A stretch of 64,000 bases of DNA from Lachnospiraceae bacterium (GTDB taxonomy: Bacteria; Bacillota; Clostridia; Lachnospirales; Lachnospiraceae): assembly GCA_021200475.1 (NCBI GenBank), contig JAJQGP010000079.1, positions 1-64,000 of the forward strand, read 5' to 3'. The notes below the pieces were generated by a model that worked only from the letters and a program-made list of their open reading frames with translations, searched no databases and had not been told where the DNA came from. This document shows positions 9,898 through 19,684 of the stretch, one piece after another (the stretch's first letter is position 1; each line of letters begins with the position of its first letter). Position numbers and translations under genes: made by a program.

Positions 9898-10341
9898 ATG
9901 TCGGACGGATCAAAGTATTATGTAGTAAAAGAAAAAGCAGTGCCGGAGGTCCTGATGAAGGTCGTAGAGGCGAAGCGTCTGCTTGAGACCGGCCGGGCTG
10001 CTACCGTGCAGGAAGCCGCGGATGCGGTAGGGATCAGCCGGAGTTCTTTCTATAAATATAAGGAAGATATTTTTCCGTTTCGTGATAATGTAAAGGGAAA
10101 GACATTTACGTTCCTGATGCAGATGCACGATGAGCCGGGGCTTCTCTCGGATGTGCTTCATGTGGTGGCAGAGTATCATGCCAACATTCTGACGATTCAT
10201 CAGAGCATACCGACGAACGGGGTTGCGATGCTGACGCTCAGCATAGAGGTGCTTCCGGCGACCGGGGATCTCTCGAGTATGATCGAGACGATCGAGGCAA
10301 AAGAAGGCGTGCAGTATCTGAAGATACTGGCGCGTGAATAA
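9898..10341 (+). CDS. ACT domain-containing protein (UPF0735-like)
   Basis: HTH-like N-term (TVQEAADAVGISRSSFYKYKEDIFPF) plus ACT domain TFLMQMHDEPGLLSDVLHVVAEYHANILTIHQSIP. Confidence 0.85.
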   Translation: MSDGSKYYVVKEKAVPEVLMKVVEAKRLLETGRAATVQEAADAVGISRSSFYKYKEDIFPFRDNVKGKTFTFLMQMHDEPGLLSDVLHVVAEYHANILTIHQSIPTNGVAMLTLSIEVLPATGDLSSMIETIEAKEGVQYLKILARE

Positions 10342-10380
10342 ATGACAGGCTGTTGGGACAGCAGATTTGAGGAGGAAATT

Positions 10381-11595
10381 ATGGTAGCAGTAGCAGTATT
10401 AGGCTACGGAACAGTTGGTTCCGGAGTAGTAAAGGTGATGGAGACAAACCACGACAGTATTCTGGCAAAGACGGGGATCGATCTCCAGGTGAAGTATGTG
10501 CTGGACCTGCGGGAATTTCCAGGAGACCCGGTGCAGGAAAAGCTGGTACATGATTATGATGTGATCATGAATGACCCGGAGGTGCGTATTGTGGTCGAGA
10601 CGATGGGAGGTCTGAATCCGGCCTATCCATTTACGAAGCGTGCGCTGGAAGCGGGAAAGAGCGCCTGCACTTCGAATAAGGAGCTGGTTGCGCGCCATGG
10701 CACGGAGCTGCTGCAGATCGCGAGGGAGCATCAGGCAAGCTATCTGTTTGAGGCGAGCTGCGGCGGCGGTATCCCGATTATCCGGCCAATGCGGACATCG
10801 CTCTGCTCGGATGAGCTGGATGAGATTACTGGCATCGTAAATGGTACGACGAACTATGTCCTCACAAAAATGATGGATGAGGGCTCAGAGTTTGACGATG
10901 TGCTGCATGAAGCGCAGGAAAAGGGTTATGCGGAGCGCAATCCGGAGGCGGATGTGGAAGGCCATGACGCCTGCCGCAAGCTGGCAATTCTTTCTTCTCT
11001 GGCTTATGGGAAACGGGTTGACTTTTCTGATATCTATACAGAAGGAATTTCAAAGATTACCTCGGCAGAGGTGCGCTACGCAAAAGAGCTGGGGATGGCG
11101 ATCCGTCTGCTGGCACACAGCAGAAAAGAGGGCGGGAATGTCCTGGCGATGGTGGCACCGTTCCTGGTGCAGAAGACGGATCCGCTTTATCTGGTAAATG
11201 GCGTGTTTAATGCAATTTTTGTGCATGGAACGATGCTCGGCGATGCGATGTTCTATGGCCAGGGCGCCGGGAAAGAGGCGACTGCGAGCGCGGTCGTGGC
11301 GGATGTGATCGAAGAGGCGCAGACCCTGGGACGCAGCGTGATGTCTGAGTGGAGTCCGGAAAAGCAGGATTTACAGCCGGTAGCAGAGACGCGGAAACAG
11401 TTTTTTGTCCGGGTGAAAGGTGATATAAACGAGAGAGAAAGCGCAGAGCGTGTGTTTGGTGCGATTTCCGTGGTGAACGCAGATCTGCCGGGCGAGTATG
11501 GCTTCATCACGCCGGTGATGTCTGAGGCAGAGTATCAGGAATGCGCGGCAAAGCTCGAGGGACAGATTCTTGGGATGCTTCGTATTCGTGAATGA
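10381..11595 (+). CDS. hom: Homoserine dehydrogenase
   Basis: VAVLGYGTVGSGVVKV, EASCGGGIPIIRPMRTSL, GIVNGTTNYVLTKM; GGAGG before ATG at 10381. Confidence 0.95.
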   Translation: MVAVAVLGYGTVGSGVVKVMETNHDSILAKTGIDLQVKYVLDLREFPGDPVQEKLVHDYDVIMNDPEVRIVVETMGGLNPAYPFTKRALEAGKSACTSNKELVARHGTELLQIAREHQASYLFEASCGGGIPIIRPMRTSLCSDELDEITGIVNGTTNYVLTKMMDEGSEFDDVLHEAQEKGYAERNPEADVEGHDACRKLAILSSLAYGKRVDFSDIYTEGISKITSAEVRYAKELGMAIRLLAHSRKEGGNVLAMVAPFLVQKTDPLYLVNGVFNAIFVHGTMLGDAMFYGQGAGKEATASAVVADVIEEAQTLGRSVMSEWSPEKQDLQPVAETRKQFFVRVKGDINERESAERVFGAISVVNADLPGEYGFITPVMSEAEYQECAAKLEGQILGMLRIRE

Positions 11596-11680
11596 GCGTT
11601 TTCTGGGATATACCTGATTTATGAATGAACGATCCTGATAGAATGAAATGATGTGAGGAAAGGAAGGGTGGAAGCGAATA

Positions 11681-12889
11681 ATGAAATACATCGTAATCTT
11701 AGGCGACGGCATGGCGGACGAGCCGCAGGAGGCGCTTGACGGACGCACGCCTCTGGAGGCTGCGGTTACACCTGCGATGGATGCGCTGACTGCGACCGGG
11801 GAAGTGGGACTGGTGAAGACGATCCCGGACGGCATGGCGCCGGGCAGCGATACGGCGAACCTCGCCGTGCTGGGCTATAATCCTCGTGAGTATTATACCG
11901 GACGTTCCCCCCTGGAAGCATTGAGCATTGGTGTGGCAATGAAGGATACGGATGTTGCGATGCGCTGCAATCTGGTGACGCTCTCAGAAGAGGAAACTGT
12001 GTATGAACAGAAACGGATTCTGGATCACAGCTCCGGGGAGATCAGTACAGAGGACGCCGCGGTTTTGCTGAAAGCGGTGCAGGATGAGATACAGAATGAA
12101 AGATATCAGTTCTACGTGGGGACGAGTTACCGCCACTGTGTGATCTGGGCGAATGGATGTGTGGAAGACCTGACGCCCCCGCATGACCATCTGACGGAGG
12201 TAATCGGGCCGTATCTGCCGGCGGACGAGATGCTTCTTGCGATGCAGAAGCGCAGCTATGAGATTCTCGTCAACCATCCGATCAACCTGGAGCGCAAGGC
12301 GAAGGGCCTGAATCCGGCGAACAGCTGCTGGTTCTGGGGCGCGGGCACGAAGCCGATGGTGGATTCTTTTGAAAAGAAGAATGGCAAGACGGGCGCGATG
12401 ATTTCCGCGGTCGATCTGCTGAAGGGCATCGCAATCGGTGCCGGGATGCAGGTCATTCAGGTCGAAGGCGCGAACGGCGGTCTGCATACGAACTATGAAG
12501 GGAAAGCGCAGGCAGCGGTGGACGCACTGCTGAAGGATGGTGTGGATTTTGCTTATGTACATCTGGAAGCGCCGGATGAGATGGGGCATCAGGGCAGCCT
12601 GGAGCGCAAGATTCAGTCGATTGAGAACCTGGATCAGCGGATCATCCGTATCGTAAAGGAACAACTGGATGCTTCCGGTGAGCCGTACCGGATGCTGATC
12701 ATGCCGGATCATCCGACCCCGATCCGCATTCGCACGCATACCTCCGATCCGATCCCGTATCTGCTGTATGACAGCACGAAAACGCTTGGAAAGGGAGCAC
12801 TTTACTGCGAGCGTACCGCAAAGGAAAGCGGCATTTTCCGCCCGGAGGGATATAAGCTGATTGATGTGTTGTTTGAAAACGAACAATAA
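11681..12889 (+). CDS. Cofactor-independent phosphoglycerate mutase (ApgM-like; possible alternative homoserine kinase)
   Basis: MKYIVILGDGMADEP, GMAPGSDTANLAVLGYNPREYYTGRSPLEA, HLEAPDEMGHQG, MPDHPTPIRIRTH. Confidence 0.85.
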   Translation: MKYIVILGDGMADEPQEALDGRTPLEAAVTPAMDALTATGEVGLVKTIPDGMAPGSDTANLAVLGYNPREYYTGRSPLEALSIGVAMKDTDVAMRCNLVTLSEEETVYEQKRILDHSSGEISTEDAAVLLKAVQDEIQNERYQFYVGTSYRHCVIWANGCVEDLTPPHDHLTEVIGPYLPADEMLLAMQKRSYEILVNHPINLERKAKGLNPANSCWFWGAGTKPMVDSFEKKNGKTGAMISAVDLLKGIAIGAGMQVIQVEGANGGLHTNYEGKAQAAVDALLKDGVDFAYVHLEAPDEMGHQGSLERKIQSIENLDQRIIRIVKEQLDASGEPYRMLIMPDHPTPIRIRTHTSDPIPYLLYDSTKTLGKGALYCERTAKESGIFRPEGYKLIDVLFENEQ

Positions 12890-12925
12890 ATTTCCGGCCG
12901 TTGTTTCAGCGGCCGGAAATTTTCT
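12888..12925. terminator. Bidirectional terminator
   Basis: AAATTTCCGGCCG-TTGTTTCAG-CGGCCGGAAATTTTCTT between convergent genes. Confidence 0.8.
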
Positions 12926-13625
12926 TGTAAAAATATCCTTCTGTTGTGTAAATATAGGGCTCTACAAACAGAAATCCGATCCCGAAAGAGAGGAGCCCCA
13001 GAAGAAACATTCCGAGAAAAGAAAGTCCGAGATAAAAGAACTTTGGACGATGCCCGTTCATAAGCTGCCAGCCTTCCTTCAGCATCTCCCGGAAAGACAG
13101 GTCCGGATGATCCGCATGGACAAACAGTACCATGGAGAGAGAGAGCTTTAGAAAAATGTACAGCACAGCCGCGATGGCAGTGACAACGGTCGCCAGCAGG
13201 AGATTGCCTCCGTCTCCGTAAAACAGCAGGTTCAGCGCCTCACTCAGCCACCAGACACCGATCTGTGTGCAGGTGTAAGCCAGCGCGTACTGGACAAGCG
13301 AGTAAATCGCCACCGGCTCCGGATGCTGCGTAAAAGCGGAAAACAGATCTGTCCAGCGGAAGGAATGGTTGTTGCAGATATTCAGGTAAATCCCATAAAG
13401 TCCGGCAAGCAGAATGTAGTAAATCATGTTGATCAGGATTGAGCACCCGAAATACAGCAGGATGCTGAGTATGCCTGTACCATAAGGAGCTGCTTCCAGA
13501 CAAAGAAAGTTGAGCAGCAGATTCAGCGTAGTAAGCAGGAGGGTGATTCCGGCCAGCGATGCGTGTTTTCCGTTCAGGACGCTGCGCGCGTACCATTTCA
13601 GTTCTTTTGTGTCAATCTTTTCCAT
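12906..13625 (-). CDS. DUF975-like integral membrane protein
   Basis: MEKIDTKELKWYARSVLNGKHASLAGITLLLTTLNLLLNFLC; several TM segments; LNICNNHSFRWTDLFSAF. Confidence 0.65.
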   Translation of the reverse strand: MEKIDTKELKWYARSVLNGKHASLAGITLLLTTLNLLLNFLCLEAAPYGTGILSILLYFGCSILINMIYYILLAGLYGIYLNICNNHSFRWTDLFSAFTQHPEPVAIYSLVQYALAYTCTQIGVWWLSEALNLLFYGDGGNLLLATVVTAIAAVLYIFLKLSLSMVLFVHADHPDLSFREMLKEGWQLMNGHRPKFFYLGLSFLGMFLLGLLSFGIGFLFVEPYIYTTEGYFYKKISGR

Positions 13626-14190
13626 CAGATGAAGCCTCCTTCCTCCGCAGGACTGCTCTGCTGCGGAGCAGAACCGCCCGAATTCCCATCATCGTAATCT
13701 CCCCCTCGGAGGGATCAGAGTCACCATCCGGGGTACCATCAGAACCTGGGACCTCCATATCGCCGGACCTGCCGTCATCAGACTCCTCTGAGCCGTAAAG
13801 GAATGGGAAAATCTCTTCGAATGTTTCATCCAGATCAAAATCGTAATCTCCGGTATAAATCCGATAATAGTATTCCAGGTAGGAACGCCCTTCGTCCGTG
13901 GTCAGAACGTAGCGGAATGCGGATACCGTGATCACGGTCGTCGCGACCATGCCGATAATTCCGCAGATCATGCCAGCCTTGCTGCGCCCGGGCATGGAGT
14001 GCTTATCCCGGGAGAGAATCGCGCAGATCACTGCGATCGCTCCGCAGGGGAGCGCGACATATATGATGGAACTCAGCGTAATAGAGAGGATGCCGAGCAC
14101 AATCGCCGCAGTTGCCATCGGGCCACGCTTACGGCCGGGGCGAGACTCATAGGTATATTCGTCATCGTAATTCTGATTCATGAAATCCAT
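13612..14190 (-). CDS. DUF4190-like membrane protein
   Basis: ATAAIVLGILSITLSSIIYVALPCGAIAVICAILSRDKHSMPGRSKAGMICGIIGMVATTVITV. Confidence 0.65.
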   Translation of the reverse strand: MDFMNQNYDDEYTYESRPGRKRGPMATAAIVLGILSITLSSIIYVALPCGAIAVICAILSRDKHSMPGRSKAGMICGIIGMVATTVITVSAFRYVLTTDEGRSYLEYYYRIYTGDYDFDLDETFEEIFPFLYGSEESDDGRSGDMEVPGSDGTPDGDSDPSEGEITMMGIRAVLLRSRAVLRRKEASSDGKD

Positions 14191-14509
14191 AACATTACTC
14201 CATTCTTATGGATGCACAGGAATATCAGGAAGCCATTCTGCGCATCTGTAGTATTCATCTCACTGCCCGCAGCGATAGGAATATCAGCTGGAGAAGGATG
14301 TAGATATGGCACAAATAATAGCATAAATGGGAGAAGAAAACAAGGGATATGCAAGATATAGAGTTGCTATTTAAATATAAAAAAACAATGAATCGTTTTA
14401 TAAATGAAGATTTACAAAAATACCTGAATTTGTTATAGTAGGTTACAGAAGGAAAACGCCAGCGATACGGCAGGCGCATCGTATGGCGATGAATATCGCG
14501 AAAGGTAAA

Positions 14510-14571
14510 GTTACTGGTTACAACCCGCCCACGCATTTGCCGCGTGGTCAGGGTTGAAAACGCAGTGTAAC
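14510..14571. repeat. Dispersed palindromic repeat family A, copy 1
   Basis: gttactggttacaacccgcccacgcatttgccgcgtggtcagggttgaaaacgcagtgtaac; related to 31222 and 59110. Confidence 0.85.
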
Positions 14572-14591
14572 AAGGTAAATCTGGAGGACTT

Positions 14592-16736
14592 ATGGATATA
14601 ATAAAAACTCTTGCACAGGAACTGGAAATTCGCCCGGCGCAGGCGGAGGCGGCGGTGAAGCTGATTGACGATGGCAATACGATTCCGTTTATTGCCCGCT
14701 ACCGGAAGGAGGCCACCGGCTCGCTGGATGATGAGGTGCTGCGAAAGCTGCTGGAGCGCCTGAATTACCTGCGGAATCTGGAGGAGAAAAAAGAGCAGGT
14801 GCTTGCCACGATTGAGGAGCAGGGCAAGCTGACGCCGGAGCTTCGCAGACAGATTGAGGAAGCGCAGACGCTGGTGGTGGTGGAGGATTTGTATCGCCCG
14901 TACCGACCGAAGCGCCGTACGCGCGCGACGATCGCGAGAGAAAAGGGTCTGGAGCCGCTGGCAAATCTGATCTGGCTGCAGATGACAAAGCGGCCGCTGG
15001 AAAAGGACGCGGAGGCTTACCTCTCGGAGGAAAAAGAGGTGCGTACTGTGGAAGAGGCGATCGCCGGGGCCTGTGATATTCTGGCGGAGGCGATCTCGGA
15101 CGAGGCGAATTACCGTTTCCGCATTCGTGAGATGACGATGCGCGAGGGAATGCTTGTGAGCGAGGCGAAGGACGAGAAAGCCGAATCGGTCTACGAGATG
15201 TATTATCATTATTCGGAACAGCTTACGAAGACACAGGGGCACCGGATTCTGGCGCTGAACCGCGGAGAGAAGGAGAAATTCCTGACGGTGAAGATTGAGG
15301 CACCGGAGGAGAAGATTCTTTCTTATCTGGAGCGGCAGGTGATTACACGGGAGAACCCGTATACAACGCCGGTGCTGAAGGCAACGGTGGAGGATTCCTA
15401 CCGCCGCCTGATCGGACCGGCGATTGAACGCGAGATTCGCAGCAGTCTGACGGAGAAGGCGGAGGATGGGGCGATTGCTGTTTTCGGGAAGAACCTGGAG
15501 CAGCTTCTGATGCAGCCGCCGATCGCGGGGCAGGTGGTACTTGGCTGGGACCCTGCGTTCCGTACCGGCTGCAAGCTGGCCGTCGTGGATGCCACCGGCA
15601 AGGTGCTGGATACGACCGTCGTTTATCCGACCGCGCCGACGAATGAGACGAAAATCCGCGCCGCAAAGGATACGGTCAAAAAGCTGATCGCCAAATACGG
15701 CGTAACGCTGATTTCCGTTGGAAATGGCACCGCTTCACGCGAGTCGGAGCAGATTATTGTTGAGATTTTAAAGGAGATTCCGCAGAAGGTTTCCTATGTG
15801 ATTACGAATGAGGCGGGTGCCTCCGTTTATTCCGCGAGCAAGCTGGCGACGGAAGAGTTTCCGAATTTTGACGTCGGACAGCGCAGCGCGGCGTCCATTG
15901 CCCGCCGGGTGCAGGACCCGCTTGCGGAGCTGGTGAAGATCGACCCGAAGTCCATCGGCGTCGGCCAGTACCAGCACGACATGAACCAGAAAAAGCTGGG
16001 CGAATCGCTGGACGGTGTGGTTGAGGATTGTGTGAATCGGGTCGGCGTTGACCTGAACACGGCCTCCGTCCCGCTGATGGAGCACGTCTCCGGCATCACG
16101 AAAACCATTGCGAAAAATATCGTCGCTTATCGTGAGGCGAACGGCCGCTTTCAGAGCCGCCGCGAGCTTCTGAAGGTACCGAAGCTTGGCCCGAAGGCCT
16201 TCGAGCAGTGCGCGGGCTTCCTGCGTATCACGGGCGGCACGGAGCCGCTGGATGCGACCAGCATCCATCCGGAGAGCTACGAGGCAGCCGGAAAGCTGCT
16301 TGCGGAGCTTGGTTATACAAAGGAAAGCTTTACGGCGCAGGGCGTGAAGCTGATCAAGATTCGGGACTATAAAAAAATGGCGGAAAAGCTCGGCATCGGC
16401 GAGCCGACGCTGCGCGATATCGCGAAAGAGCTGGGCCGTCCGGGGCGTGATCCGCGTGATGAGATGCCGAAGCCAATCCTGCGCACCGATGTGCTGGAGA
16501 TGAAAGACCTCAAAGAAGGGATGATCCTCAAAGGAACCGTCCGCAATGTCATCGACTTCGGCGCTTTTGTGGACATTGGCGTTCACCAGGATGGGCTTGT
16601 CCACATTTCACAGCTTACGGATAAAAAATTTGTGAAGCATCCGCTCGAGGTAGTGAGCGTTGGCGACATTGTGGAAGTGAAGGTGCTCGGCGTAGATCTG
16701 CAGAAAAAGCGGATCAGCCTGACGATGCGGATATAA
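14592..16736 (+). CDS. tex: Tex family transcription accessory / S1 RNA-binding protein
   Basis: AQELEIRPAQAEAAVKLIDDGNTIPFIARYRKEATG; VGQYQHDM; C-terminal S1 domain MILKGTVRNVIDFGAFVDIGVHQDGLVHISQL. Confidence 0.97.
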   Translation: MDIIKTLAQELEIRPAQAEAAVKLIDDGNTIPFIARYRKEATGSLDDEVLRKLLERLNYLRNLEEKKEQVLATIEEQGKLTPELRRQIEEAQTLVVVEDLYRPYRPKRRTRATIAREKGLEPLANLIWLQMTKRPLEKDAEAYLSEEKEVRTVEEAIAGACDILAEAISDEANYRFRIREMTMREGMLVSEAKDEKAESVYEMYYHYSEQLTKTQGHRILALNRGEKEKFLTVKIEAPEEKILSYLERQVITRENPYTTPVLKATVEDSYRRLIGPAIEREIRSSLTEKAEDGAIAVFGKNLEQLLMQPPIAGQVVLGWDPAFRTGCKLAVVDATGKVLDTTVVYPTAPTNETKIRAAKDTVKKLIAKYGVTLISVGNGTASRESEQIIVEILKEIPQKVSYVITNEAGASVYSASKLATEEFPNFDVGQRSAASIARRVQDPLAELVKIDPKSIGVGQYQHDMNQKKLGESLDGVVEDCVNRVGVDLNTASVPLMEHVSGITKTIAKNIVAYREANGRFQSRRELLKVPKLGPKAFEQCAGFLRITGGTEPLDATSIHPESYEAAGKLLAELGYTKESFTAQGVKLIKIRDYKKMAEKLGIGEPTLRDIAKELGRPGRDPRDEMPKPILRTDVLEMKDLKEGMILKGTVRNVIDFGAFVDIGVHQDGLVHISQLTDKKFVKHPLEVVSVGDIVEVKVLGVDLQKKRISLTMRI

Positions 16737-16865
16737 ATGGCAGATTCGGAGGGGAACCATGGGGAAAGGGCTGCATGTTAAGCTTTAATTTTAATAAAAA
16801 GAAAATAATTGGCGTTTACGAGAGAAGGATTGGTAATAAAATCCTGATAGAAGCGGTGGTGTAGG

Positions 16866-17510
16866 ATGGATGCGGAAATTTTGCGTGATCGGGATATCCG
16901 CGAACCTCTATTTGAGTATCTGGAGGAATCTTTTGGTAAAATCCGGATTTTTGAGGAAAAGCGAATGGGCGGTTCGCGCGCAGATGTGGTAATGGTGACT
17001 CCGGAGACGGTGGTAGGGATTGAGATTAAGAGCGATGCGGATTCCTACACGCGCCTGCGCAGTCAGGTGGAGGATTACGACCGCTATTTTGACCAGAATT
17101 ATGTCGTGGTTGGCACGAGCCATGCACTTCATATCGAGGAGCACGTGCCGGAATATTGGGGAATTATTACCGTGGAGTCAGAAGAGGGCGGCCCGGATTT
17201 TTATGTGCTGCGCACGGCCAGCAATAATCCACACCGGGATCGGAAGAAGAAGCTTAGCCTTCTGTGGCGGCCGGAGCTGGTACATATTCAGCAGTTGAAT
17301 GATATGCCCAAATACGCGGGAAAAAGTAAGGAATTTGTCATTGATAAAATTCTGCTTCGCGTGCCGGAGGAGACGCTGGCGCCACAGGTATCGGAAGAGC
17401 TTTTTGAGCGGGATTACAGTACGATTCTGGAGACGATTAATGTTTATCGGCAGGCACATGGCCAGAAAAAGAGACGCAAGCGGAAAAGACGAAAATATAA
17501 ACCGATTTAA
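16866..17510 (+). CDS. sce7726-like / PD-(D/E)XK-type nuclease domain protein
   Basis: REPLFEYLEESFGKIRIFEEKRMGGSRADVVMVTPETVVGIEIKSDADSYTRLRSQVEDYDRYFDQNYVVVGTSH (ADVV...GIEIKSD resembles a D...ExK core). Confidence 0.65.
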   Translation: MDAEILRDRDIREPLFEYLEESFGKIRIFEEKRMGGSRADVVMVTPETVVGIEIKSDADSYTRLRSQVEDYDRYFDQNYVVVGTSHALHIEEHVPEYWGIITVESEEGGPDFYVLRTASNNPHRDRKKKLSLLWRPELVHIQQLNDMPKYAGKSKEFVIDKILLRVPEETLAPQVSEELFERDYSTILETINVYRQAHGQKKRRKRKRRKYKPI

Positions 17511-17741
17511 AATATGTAATCAGGAATGGCGTGCCCCTGTAACGTTTCTGAAGCAGGGGACAGATCTCTTTCTGCCATAAATTTTACGGAATATCCAAGA
17601 TGGACTTGCGTAAATTGGTCGGACAATTTATAATCCTGTTTGGGACGGATGGCAGGAGGAAGGGATTCGCCCAGGAGAATATCTGTCTGTTTGCTGTTCC
17701 CTGACCGGAGGAAAGAGCGAATTACGCGAGGAGGAGCTATT

Positions 17742-18959
17742 ATGGAAAAAATCAAAATGACGACACCGATTGTGGAGATGGACGGAGACGAGATGACCCG
17801 TATTCTCTGGAAGATCATTAAGGAAGAACTGATTTATCCTTTCATCGACCTGAAGAGCGAGTATTATGACCTGGGGCTTCAGAACCGCAATGCGACGAAC
17901 GATCAGGTGACGGTGGACAGCGCCAACGCGAATAAGAAATATGGTGTGGCGGTCAAATGCGCGACGATTACACCGAACGCCGCGCGCATGACGGAATATG
18001 ACCTGAAAGAGATGTGGAAAAGCCCAAATGGCACGATCCGCGCGATTCTGGACGGGACGGTGTTTCGCGCGCCGATTACGGTGAAGGGTATTGAACCCTA
18101 TGTGCGTACCTGGAAAAAGCCGATCACGATTGCAAGACACGCGTATGGCGATGTCTATAAAAATGTAGAGATTGATGTGCCTGGACCGGGCAAGGCTGAG
18201 CTGCTCTTCACCGGTGAGGACGGCCAGGAGCTGCGGGAGACGGTTTTTGAGTTTCAGGGGCCTGGCGTACTGCAGGGCATGCACAACATCGACCGGTCGA
18301 TCGCGAGCTTCGCGCGCAGCTGCTTTAACTATGCGCTTGATACGAAGCAGGATCTGTGGTTTGCTACCAAGGATACGATTTCCAAAAAGTATGATCATAC
18401 GTTTAAGGATATTTTCCAGGAAATCTTTGATAACGAATATAAAGAGAAATTCGAAAAGGCGGGGATTACCTATTTTTACACGCTGATCGATGATGCGGTT
18501 GCGCGTGTGATGAAGTCAGAGGGCGGTTTCATCTGGGCCTGCAAAAACTATGACGGCGATGTCATGAGTGACATGATTTCCTCTGCATTCGGCTCACTGG
18601 CGATGATGACCTCCGTGCTGGTTTCCCCGGATGGAAAGTATGAGTACGAGGCCGCGCACGGGACGGTGCAGCGCCATTATTACAAGTATCTGAAGGGAGA
18701 GGAGACCTCGACCAATTCTGTGGCGACGATTTTTGCCTGGACGGGTGCGCTCAGAAAACGCGGAGAGCTTGACGGTATTCCGGAACTGGGGCAGTTCTCA
18801 GACCGTATGGAAAAGGCTGTGATTGATACCATTGAGAGCGGGAAGATGACCAAAGACCTCGCGCTGATCACATCGCTGAAAGATGTGACGGTTCTGAACA
18901 GCGAGGATTTTATCAGGGCCGTCCGCGCAACCTATGAGAGTCTCTGTGAGAATGCGTGA
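17742..18959 (+). CDS. icd: NADP-dependent isocitrate dehydrogenase, eukaryotic-like type
   Basis: [52 protein letters not shown] before ATG at 17742. Confidence 0.95.
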   Translation: MEKIKMTTPIVEMDGDEMTRILWKIIKEELIYPFIDLKSEYYDLGLQNRNATNDQVTVDSANANKKYGVAVKCATITPNAARMTEYDLKEMWKSPNGTIRAILDGTVFRAPITVKGIEPYVRTWKKPITIARHAYGDVYKNVEIDVPGPGKAELLFTGEDGQELRETVFEFQGPGVLQGMHNIDRSIASFARSCFNYALDTKQDLWFATKDTISKKYDHTFKDIFQEIFDNEYKEKFEKAGITYFYTLIDDAVARVMKSEGGFIWACKNYDGDVMSDMISSAFGSLAMMTSVLVSPDGKYEYEAAHGTVQRHYYKYLKGEETSTNSVATIFAWTGALRKRGELDGIPELGQFSDRMEKAVIDTIESGKMTKDLALITSLKDVTVLNSEDFIRAVRATYESLCENA

Positions 18960-19455
18960 AGAGCGTGTCCCAGCCTGCGGGGAAAAAATCACAGACTGAC
19001 GTAAAAATGGGAATCGCACCAGAAGCGGCTATATGCGAAAAAGCAGTATAAAATTCGTTTTAGCAAAAGGTGCGCAAAAGATAAAAATTTCCGGTTGCGA
19101 AATCTCTTCGGTTGGGTTATACTATGGTCAGTGAAATTCCTGGGGTGTTCGGCACTCCTGTCGTGTTGAACCTGCAATTACTTTAAATGGGATTCCTATA
19201 TCGCGTCGTTTGATGTCAGGCCTCCGTTTGCAGTGGAAGGCAGAGATCGGCGCTGCGGTTACCCACCTGGCCTTGCCAGGAGTCAGATGGCGGGAAACGG
19301 CACTCTGGGATTTTACCGCAAAAGCGTTCTCAATGGCGAAACGGCGAACGCATTTGTGCGCAGAGCCATTTAGACATTAGAACTTTTACATATAGTAGTG
19401 GTGTGATAACGTTTGTAAAAGCGTTTTCAATAAAGAAAACGCCAGATATCAGAAC

Positions 19456-19528
19456 GGGGATATAGCTCAGCTGGGAGAGCGCTTGAATGGCATTCAAGAG
19501 GCCGGCGGTTCGAGCCCGCTTATCTCCA
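19456..19528 (+). tRNA. tRNA-Ala (anticodon GGC), no encoded CCA
   Basis: GGGGATA acceptor pairs with TATCTCC; D arm GCTC-AGCTGGGA-GAGC; anticodon arm CTTGA-ATGGCAT-TCAAG; T loop GGTTCGAGC; 73 nt. Confidence 0.95.
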
Positions 19529-19587
19529 TTTGAATGGGAGGCCTGCTCCGTGGGGAGTGGGTCTTTTTATGCGCAGCGGCGCGCAAA

Positions 19588-19650
19588 GAATATTCTGGCT
19601 AACGCCAGATGCGGCCGGCGCGGGCGAGTAGGAGCCGGCGAGCAGGAAGT
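19588..19650. repeat. Dispersed repeat family B, copy 1
   Basis: aagaatattctggctaacgccagatgcggccggcgcgggcgagtaggagccggcgagcaggaag; similar to 57814-57886. Confidence 0.8.
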
Positions 19651-19684
19651 GATTTAAAGAATGTGGCGAATGAGGAGAATGGAT

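Noticed and set aside
16758-16787. Nine-codon ORF MGKGLHVKL with a good RBS after tex
   Set aside because: Too short to support; no conservation evidence available.
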